A stretch of 26,180 nucleotides of DNA from Chara braunii (taxonomy: Eukaryota; Streptophyta; Charophyceae; Charales; Characeae): the NCBI GenBank assembly GCA_003427395.1, contig BFEA01000506.1:149244-175423 (forward strand), given 5' to 3'. Both the position numbers and the translations under genes were made by a program. The notes below the pieces were generated by a model that saw only the letters and a program-made list of their open reading frames with translations, did not search any database and had not been told where the DNA came from. The stretch's first letter is position 1, and each line of letters begins with the position of its first letter. Of this stretch, positions 19,061-26,180 are shown piece after piece.

Positions 19061-19251
19061 AAAGAACACAGGTCGTGGTTCAACTTCTGGGGTCGACACA
19101 GATACTGTACACAGGTAAGGTGAGTCTAGGGATCGAGCCCTGGGATCTGCATTCGCTACTGCGAACAAGTGAATACCGTTTCACTCCCGCCGGCCTAAAT
19201 TCGAGGTGACCGTCCTCCGAGAATGACTCAGTGCAAGGCAGGACCTTTACC

Positions 19252-22200
19252 TTAAAGTTTCTTATCTCTCTCATAGGCTCTAACTACATCGGGAGCTGTT
19301 TCTAGAAGTTTTGTTCTAGTAAACCAGCGGTCGTCCTCTGGTTCCTGATCAGCAAACCGGATCTTATACTGTTCCTGTGGGGACCTCTACCTCCTGTTCT
19401 GCACACATCTTCACCTAAAATGCCGTCAATGTCGTACCTTCCGTCCATGTCTGGAGGAATCATAGGTCTTCTTGACGGAAACTGTTGAATCATGACACAG
19501 AGCAACAACTTTGATGCATGAAATGCAGGGTAGGTGTGGAGGTGTGCTGGGATATCGATTGTGTAGGACGACCCATCTTCTCCGCCCTTGACTTCTAGAA
19601 CTGACCACAGTCCTCTATATGCGGGCAGTAACTTTTGTGAGATGTTTTCCTCGTAAGCAAACTCTTTGGACTTAACCCAGACTAAGTCGCCAACTTGGAG
19701 CTACGATGGGCGACGGTGCTTGTTGGCTTGCTCTATCATTCTATGTCGGACCTTCCTGAGGTTTTCCAAAACTGTAGCTAGCTCTTTTTCGTGCTATATC
19801 GCGAACTCCCTGGTGTTGGGCGGTAGCATGTGAATCTGGTCCCGGTTCAGTCCCTCAAACGGTCTGCGCGGTCTAAGGACTTGTGTAACTCGTTGGGAGT
19901 GCGACAAGTGGACAGGTGCACGCTGTTGTTATACGCAATGGCTACCTCGAGTAACATCTCGTCCCAATTGACTTGATCTGGTCTAATGTACATGCGCAAA
20001 ACTTGTTGCAGGATCTTGTTCATCTGTTCAGTCTGGCCGTTAGTCTTTGGATGACGGCCAGATCACATCAACAACTTTGACCCATGAACTTTCATCAGTT
20101 CCTGCCAGTTTTGACTCGTGAAATGGGTATCTCTATCGCTGACGATGGACAATGGGACTCCATGCTCACTAACCCAAAAATCGAAAAACTTTTAAATGAC
20201 TAGCTCGGTACGTGCCTCTGCAGGAAAAGGAACAAAAACAACATACTTATCGAACCTATCAACTATGACCATAACTTGGCTTTTTCTGTGCCTACTCTTG
20301 ACTTGAGTATCCATAAAGTCAATGGACACAGAGTGTCCGGGCTAGTCGGGAAAAGGCAAGGGTCTGAGAAGACCAAGAGATGCACGTGTAGTGGTCTTAT
20401 TTCTCTGGCATACTTTGCGACGACGGACATACTCCATGCAGTCAGCTTTCATTCCTGGCCAAGTGTACGCATGCATCAGATTGGTTTAAGTCTTTTGCCA
20501 ACCGAAATGTCCCTCTGTGTCGTGGCATTCCCCTAGGATCAAACTACGAATCTCCTCACTGTTAGGAACGCACACACGATCTACTCCATTAGTCTTCTCA
20601 AATAACAACCGCTCTGGAGTGCGGTAATCTGGCTCGGTCTCTGGGGCCTCCTTAACTCTCTTAAGGAGGTCACCATAAATAGGGTCCTGCGCATATGCCT
20701 GTCTAACTTTTTCTTGCAGGTCACTCCCTATATCCAGACAGTGAACTACGACTCCAAAGTAGTCTGACCTCCTACCTAGAGCGTCCGCAACTACGTTATA
20801 CTTGCCTTTAACAGGCTTGAGCTCGAAGTCGTACTGGTCTCTCTCAACGGCCCACCTAGTCAACTTAGGTGTCATTTTGGCCTGTGTCTTCAGCCACCTA
20901 AGAGTCTCGTGGTCTGAATGCACTTTGAAGTGCCTCCCAAGCAGGTAATGCTTCCAGTGCTCTAAGGCCTGCCTAAGAGCGTAGAGTTCCCTCTCGTATG
21001 TCGAGGTAGCTACCTTCTCTGAAGGCATCCTCGTTGCCATAAACTCTATGGGTCTGTAGCCATTGTCGCCGTCCTGCTGTAACACGACGCCTATACCATA
21101 CTGACTCTCGCCTCTGGTGACGACAAATGGCAATGACAAATATACTACTTTGAGGACAGGATACTATATCAATGCGCGCTTTAACTTCTTTAGCGCAAAC
21201 GTACAGTCTTTATCCCACTGCCAGATTGCCTCTATCTTAAGCAACCTGCGAAGGGGAGCGGCGATAGTCGAGAAGTTCCTCACGAACTTCCTACAATAGT
21301 TAGCTAGGCCTAGGAACGACCGCAACTTAGTCAACGTGCGGGGCGTCGACCAATCGCTAATCGCAACTATCTTGCTGTCCTCAGGCTTAATGTCATCTCC
21401 ATCTAAAACGTGACCCAAATACAAGATTTGTGTCTTGGCCCACTCGCACTTCTTTGCGTTGATCTTAAAGTTAGCCTCTCTCAGTTTTTCCAAGACCTGT
21501 CTCAAATTACCCTGATGCTCTTGGAGGGTCCTACTAAATACTAAGATGTCATCTAAATAAACTACGACAAATCTATCTAACCAGGGCCTAAACAAGTCGT
21601 TCATATAGCGCTGGAACGTAGCAGGCGCGTTGGTCAGTCCAAAGGGAATCACAATAAACTCATAGTGCCCATATCTAGTCCGGAATGCAGTCATGTACTA
21701 GTCATCAGGATGGACCTCTATCTGATGATATTCGGACTTTAAATCGATCTTCGAGAAATATCTGCAACCCTGCACCCGATCTAAAAGATCGTCTATCATG
21801 GACAGCGGTTCAACATTCTTCACTGTGGTCGCATTCACACCCCTATAGTCTATACACATACGTAACTCTCCTTCCTTTTTAGGGACAAACAAAACTGGTG
21901 CTCCAAAAGGCGATGAACTGGACCTAATCCAACCCTTTTCGAGGGGTTCGTCTAACTGCCTACGCAACTCCTCTAACTCCCTTGGGGACATCATGTAGAC
22001 TGCTCCCTTAGGAGTCCTACTGCCAGGCTCTATCTCTATATGATGCTGGATTGGCCGCGGCACTACTCCTGTTGGCGACTCTGCTAAATCCTTAAACTCT
22101 TCCAGCAGCTTGGCAATAGCTAGATCTATGGGTGTGTTTTCCTTAGGCTCAGTGACAAGTTTCACATAGGCTATGAAAACCTGCTCCTCTAACAGCTCCT

Positions 22201-22953
22201 TCCTCACTAACCGCGCGAACGAGGGAGCACTGAGACAGCAATGCGCCAATGAGTTATCTACCCAGACACATGAAACGGGCGGGCAGTCTTGACTTCGCCT
22301 GACGAACTAGGGAGACTACACTCATGCTCTCTCAAATGGAGTGTGGCCCCTGCTGCCTCTTCCCAGTCCATACCTAGGACTATATCAAAAGGAAGGTCGT
22401 CTTGTACAAGAAGAGTTAGGGAATGGAGAACCTTTTCCACCTTCCTATCTTTCTCTAGGCAGAAATACTCCTAGACTCCCTCTATGTAATCCTCAACACG
22501 CATAGTGCGGTTATCTGCGAGGACACTAACTATGGGGTCTTCCAACTTTTGGACTTTCAACCCTAGCCTTAGCTTCTTTGGCGCTCTACGGCTAACATAA
22601 CTGCGAGTGGCCCCTGAATCTATAAAGGCCCCTACTCTACTTCTAAAGACCTCTACATCCACTAAGACTAGATGTCCCTTACTATCCTACTTTATTTTGG
22701 CCCAGGCGAACATTCTCTCCTTCAACTCTTCTGCCACGCTTGTGAGGGAAGTGCCTAGAGAGACGCTAACACAAGCAGTCTCTCGACAGCTACCTAGGGA
22801 CTGGCCTGCAACCTCTGCCGACAGCTCATGTGGTGTGAGAGTTTTCTGTTCGTGCGCGCTCGCTTCCCCACATGGCCTAGTAGTAGGGGCAATTGCAACC
22901 CCTACCGGTGGCTGCCTTTTGACTCTTGGGCAACCCATCGGGCCTCTCTGTAC
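19252..22953 (-). pseudogene. pol of element B (protease to integrase tail)
   Basis: Minus strand. Protease: IDSGATRSYVS near 22600-22630. RT: CIDYRGVNA, DLKSEYHQIEV (Gly to Glu compared with A), YLDD at 21548-21559. RNase H: SDHETLRWL, NVVADALGRR; the first catalytic box reads TRGES instead of the usual TDAS. Integrase: zinc finger with the first Cys as Arg (RRKVCQR), core with SIDFMD, SDRDTHF and GQTEQ in the D,D35E spacing, a GPY/F-type module (GDLVWVK, KLLPAYRGLWSVLEV, PAFHASKL) and a tail (EQYKIRFADQEPEDDRWF, then LLETAPDVVRAYER). Lesions include TAG at 22471, 21698 (Gln in A) and 21164 (Glu in A), a lost G near 22260, TAA 20486, further stops inside the integrase core and at least two frameshifts between 19252 and 20100. 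Confidence 0.92.
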
Positions 22954-22956
22954 TTA
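22883..22956 (-). promoter_or_regulatory. gag/pol overlap and hairpin of element B
   Basis: The gag frame ends at TAG (plus 22902-22904), and the pol frame, in -1 register, opens after TAA (22954-22956). GTAGGGG and CCCCTAC (plus 22883-22889 and 22899-22905) form a 7-bp stem that covers the gag stop, as in element A. Confidence 0.5.
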
Positions 22957-24892
22957 GGACAATATTTAATCATATGGGTCGGGTCACTGCAATATATGTA
23001 CTGACCCAAGTCCATACGCTGCTGCCATATTCGCTGGTCCAGACCCAAATCTTCCCAAGGCCGGCCTTGTGGCCAACCTGGGTACCAACCTCCTCTCCTC
23101 TGAGTGATCCTCCACCTCGTTGCTGCGTGGACCGACTAGGACCTTGACGATTTTGCGGGGGACCTTGACCCCTACCTCCCTCTTGGCGGTTCCTTTGGCC
23201 GCCAACCCCTTGTGTGCCTGGTCCTCGACCACCTGTGGCCTGACCCCTTTGGCCCTGGAGTCCTTCTCTACCTTGCGGCCTCCCTCCAGCCGCGACAACA
23301 GCATAGGACCTCCCCTGGCCTACACTATTTTCCTCCTCCTCTTGTCCCCACTCGATCTGACTGTAGGGGACCTCGTACGTACCACCTTCATCTAAAGTAA
23401 GGATCAGATGATCCTTTGCCCCGACTTGGCCAGAGACGGTACGACCCTTCTACTTTTTGCCCTTATCTAAGCCCTTATGCCAGAAAGTGGAAACTGGCAT
23501 AGACTTGGCCTCAAACAGGACCACTTCCCTACTAAGTGCATCATACATGATGTTGGCCTGTTGGGTCTTATCAAAGAAATGCCCTCGAAGGGGCTCTGGC
23601 ATGGCACGATAAAATAATTGGACCAACTGGGTCTTAGTGACCCCATGGTCTAGGATGGCTACCAAGTCGTCCATAACAGCTTTGAGTGCTCGCACACTCT
23701 TCCACTGTCGCGAGTGGATAGTTTACAATTTATCAGAGGCCCTGACGCCTCTTGTGATGTCAACAAACCTCTCTCGCAGGAGTTTGAGGAAAGTGGGAAG
23801 AGGGGTTGGTCTAGAGTAAGCAACCATATTGTTCTCGCAATCGGCTGCGCGCGCAATGGACCTGGCGAAGTTGGCCGCTTCGTCCTTCAATGCGTGGAAG
23901 GCTACGAGGACTTGTTCCTGGGGGGCGATATGTTGTAGCCTGTAGGTACACATATGTGCTAGTCTCCCAATTATCAACACTATCATCCTTTTTCCTACTA
24001 TATGAGTCAGGAAACTTGAGCTTAACAGGCTCTTCGCGGGGACGCGACTCGGCCTCTGCTGTGGCCACGACTTTGGCACCTTCAATGGCACCTGCGCAGA
24101 ACTTCTTTGCGCCTTCCTTTAACCTTTTAACTTCGGTCCTGACGTGGGTTACCACGTCACGCGCGAAGTCTCTAAATCCAGACCGGATGGCAAGAAGGGT
24201 CACATCTTGACCCTTATTGGCTTGATGTTGTTCAAGCCAAGCCTGATTGAGGATCTCAAGATAACCCAAAATTTTATCTAATTTGGCAGGGTTTTCTTGT
24301 TGTGTTTGTACTTCCTACCTACACGCCTGAATCCTCTCCACTTCTTGAGCAATCCGGTTGGGCTCCTCCCTCCTTCTTTTCTTCTCCCTTGCCAGACGCA
24401 ACTTTCATTCCAACCTCTTCTCATCTTCCGCGGTCTGACGATGCAGGGGGTCCTGCATTGCTTCCAACTGCCTGGCAAATGCTTCTCTCTCCTCTTGAGG
24501 CACATACAGCAGTGTCTCTTCGTCTTCCCCCAACGATAAATTAGCTACCCATTTGCTGATCTTTTTCTCCATCCACTTGTCCTCTGCCTTCGTGCCACTA
24601 CTTTCTCCTCTCTCTTCCCTACGCCTCCTTTAAAGGGGTTCTTCTTCTTCTTCTTCTTCCTATGCTGCTTCTTCTTCGGTTTCTCTTCCTCCTCCTGTTG
24701 CAGTCTAATCATCTCCTCTTCCAACTTCTTTTTCTTCGTCGCCTGCTCCTCCGCTATTGCCTTCAACTTCGCTTGTTTGAGGAGCTCCTTCTTCTCCTTC
24801 TTCTCCCTTCTCTCTCTCAGTATGGTGGCGGCTTGCTCCTCCTAAGCCGGAGTATAAGGGGTAGTACTCTTCCCTCCATGTGTGTCAACCAT
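22902..24892 (-). pseudogene. gag of element B
   Basis: It starts at ATG (plus 24890-24892). TAG follows after 16 codons (plus 24842-24844). The text continues as a Lys/Glu-rich coiled-coil-like region (about 24840-24550), WVANLSLGEDEE near 24540, a capsid-like region (KLKFPDSYSRKKDD, then FHALKDEAANFARSIARAAD), RAMPEPLRGHFF (about 23600), a Gly/Arg/Gln-rich basic stretch (23300-23100) and a zinc knuckle (about 23000-22955) whose first Cys is Tyr (YIYCSDPTH). Further stops include TGA where A has Trp (near 24410) and TAG at 23450 where A has Trp, and there is a frame change near 23945. The order matches gag of A throughout. Confidence 0.85.
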
Positions 24893-24921
24893 GGTGTTAG
24901 GTGCACAACCGGGCAATGGTT

Positions 24922-24934
24922 CCACTCCTCACCA
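24922..24934 (-). other. Candidate primer-binding site of element B
   Basis: The minus strand reads TGGTGAGGAGTGG, identical to the block at 3970-3982 in A, immediately downstream of the LTR. The primer tRNA is unknown. Confidence 0.45.
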
Positions 24935-25620
24935 CTTAGACTCTACGCCCTCGATTGACAAGACCTACTGACTCGATCTAAGGACTTATAGAATCCGGAC
25001 AGGATCCTGTCAACTATAGTGTCTAGCCTAGAGCTACTCTAAGGCTGTCACGACAACACCTATTTCCGACCAGGAGGCATTTAAGGAGATCCCTCGTAAC
25101 TCCTGATGAATTCTTTAACGTCGCAGACAGGACGACGCGATCAGCAGGTCCTCTCAAGACTTAGACGGCCTGTTGTGCAGCCCACAACTCGGATTTTGGG
25201 CCTACCGTGCCACACCGAGCAGCCCGCCGATCAGTATTGGTCCTTGGGAGGGTTCATGTCCTCCGGGACAGTCGAGTCGTCAGACTCAGCCTTTGGCCCT
25301 ACTCAGCCCGTGTGGGTTTGGTCAACAAGGCCCTATCCTTCATCCGCAGAGTCCTATCACCAGGACAGAAGAGACTCGATGCAGAAAGAAGAGACAGACG
25401 GACTTGACTCAGCAAGTACCACAGGGTGTGTGCACATCCAGAGGCCGAGGGGATCGGCTGAAGGCTTGGCGAGATTATACCGGCTCCACCTTGGTCAAAA
25501 TCGTGGTCAACAGTCTTGGTCAACGCCTCGGTCAACGCCTCGGTCAACGCTTGGTCAACGCTGCAGTCATCCCCCGGTCAACTCCCGGTCAACTCCAGTC
25601 AACGCCCGCTCAACTATGAA
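24935..25620 (-). repeat. 5' LTR of element B
   Basis: About 686 bp in the same block order as the LTR of A, but with a single copy of the segment that is duplicated in A. The outer edge is set where similarity with A ends, near 25615-25620. Beyond it the DNA is unrelated and GC-rich. Confidence 0.8.
25493..25602 (-). promoter_or_regulatory. W-box-like array in the LTR of element B
   Basis: On the minus strand eight TTGACC and one TTGACT lie in 110 bases, at the same LTR edge as in A. Spacing and flanking bases differ from A, so the array has changed while the core motif persisted. Confidence 0.55.
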
Positions 25621-25897
25621 ACACCCCCGGTGGCTCATAAGCGCGGCCAAGTCCGCGGCCGTGGCCAGGTCCGCGACCCCGCGGACGCGTTTGCACGGAC
25701 GCGCGGCTTTGAAGCCACGTGTCGGCCAGTGGGGAGGGGGGTTGGGGATTCGGGAAGCGCCATGGGGCGGCGCATCCCGTGCCCCACCCCCTCGAACAAA
25801 ACAAAAAAAAAAAAAACAAATTTTTGGTTCGGGGGTTTTGGCTGTGAGTGCGAATAATCGAAGAAAAAAAAAAAAACAACGTATTTTTTCTTTTTGG
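25621..25897. other. GC-rich flank with A tracts, no gene
   Basis: Bases 25640-25800 are rich in CG dinucleotides (CCGCGG, GACGCG words). Two A tracts (25801-25815, 25864-25876) follow. Frames crossing it are composition artefacts. Confidence 0.5.
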
Positions 25898-25949
<52 letters not shown>

Positions 25950-25974
25950 GGGGGCGGCGTCGCCCCGCCCCGTC

Positions 25975-26012
<38 letters not shown>

Positions 26013-26020
26013 CGATTGAT

Positions 26021-26064
<44 letters not shown>

Positions 26065-26072
26065 CGATTGAT

Positions 26073-26115
<43 letters not shown>

Positions 26116-26129
26116 GGCGGGGTCGCCCC
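25898..26129. repeat. Compound TGAT tetranucleotide array with GC hairpins
   Basis: (TGAT)n occupies 25898-25947 and 25977-26114. Each block is followed by a perfect 6-bp hairpin, GGGGCG-GCGT-CGCCCC (25951-25966) and GGGGCG-GGGT-CGCCCC (26114-26129). The second block has CGAT variants in two clusters (about 26010-26025 and 26062-26078). The whole looks like a higher-order duplication. Frames reading SINQ repeats are artefacts. Confidence 0.9.
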
Positions 26130-26148
26130 CCCACCCCTAACAGGCCCA

Positions 26149-26165
26149 CACACACACACACACAC
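26149..26165. repeat. Short (CA)n run
   Basis: About eight CA units near the window end. Confidence 0.85.
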
Positions 26166-26180
26166 GAGGTATTGTATATT

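Larger units (their letters stand above)
19252..25620 (-). mobile_element. Ty3/gypsy LTR retrotransposon B, nearly full length
   Basis: Minus-strand order from 25620 down: LTR, primer-binding-site candidate, gag, protease, RT, RNase H, integrase and a chromodomain-like tail ending at TAA 19252-19254. It is the same family as element A but extends through the integrase core and tail that A has lost. A 3' LTR matching the 5' LTR was not found below 19252, so the 3' end has been lost or replaced. Many stops and frameshifts make it non-autonomous. Confidence 0.9.

Noticed and set aside
19252-25620. Reassigned TAG codon, because many in-frame stops are TAG
   Set aside because: Where A and B can be compared, the TAG stands for Gln, Glu or Trp in different places, and TAA and TGA also occur. 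Mutational decay fits better than a single reassignment.
25610-26165. Long minus-strand frames with SINQ repeats
   Set aside because: They are the translation of the TGAT array and appear in more than one frame.

Overview
The window looks like repeat-dominated nuclear DNA of a green-lineage eukaryote. It holds several decayed Ty3/gypsy LTR retrotransposons with chromodomain-type integrase tails, long microsatellites, tRNA-derived SINE-like heads, a fold-back element and a hammerhead-ribozyme motif of the plant retrozyme type. No bacterial operon structure is seen. A streptophyte with a large genome, for example a charophyte alga such as Chara, is my best guess; it rests on overall style and was not tested by a search. 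Almost every coding sequence is broken.

Layout. 1-850: microsatellite, hairpin and the chromodomain end of a Ty3/gypsy pol (fragment D, + strand). 850-1980: no gene, a strong 38-nt hairpin and a few undetermined bases. 1985-2880: integrase fragment of a second Ty3/gypsy family (fragment C, - strand). 3100-8520: element A (+ strand) with LTR, putative primer-binding site, gag, and pol cut off inside integrase. 8521-10200: low complexity, one coding-like stretch and two minisatellites (49-bp and about 45-bp units). 10200-12920: the only non-retrotransposon coding region, with a long decayed gene of unknown family and two tandem paralogous small frames, one broken and one intact. 13421-13810: an open frame running into a 405-base gap (13811-14215). 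14260-14670: two SINE-like heads. 15428-15963: a 536-bp fold-back/MITE-like element. 16260-18200: microsatellites, a third SINE-like head, TG-rich degenerate repeats and a decayed type III hammerhead ribozyme (17618-17673). 18200-19250: repeats and an LTR- or promoter-like stretch on the - strand. 19252-25620: element B (- strand), same family as A and nearly full length from LTR through gag, protease, RT, RNase H and integrase to a chromodomain-like tail, but with many stops. 25621-26180: GC-rich sequence, A tracts and a compound TGAT array with GC hairpins.

A and B form a large, imperfect inverted pair pointing at each other, and comparing them explains most lesions. Both share an array of TTGACC/T (W-box-like) motifs at the LTR edge, a 13-nt conserved block in the primer-binding-site position, and a gag/pol overlap that needs a -1 shift with a hairpin over the gag stop codon. 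The most notable signals are the hammerhead motif with its G12 position mutated, the W-box arrays, the conserved gag/pol hairpin, and the unknown paralogous pair at 12.1-12.9 kb.
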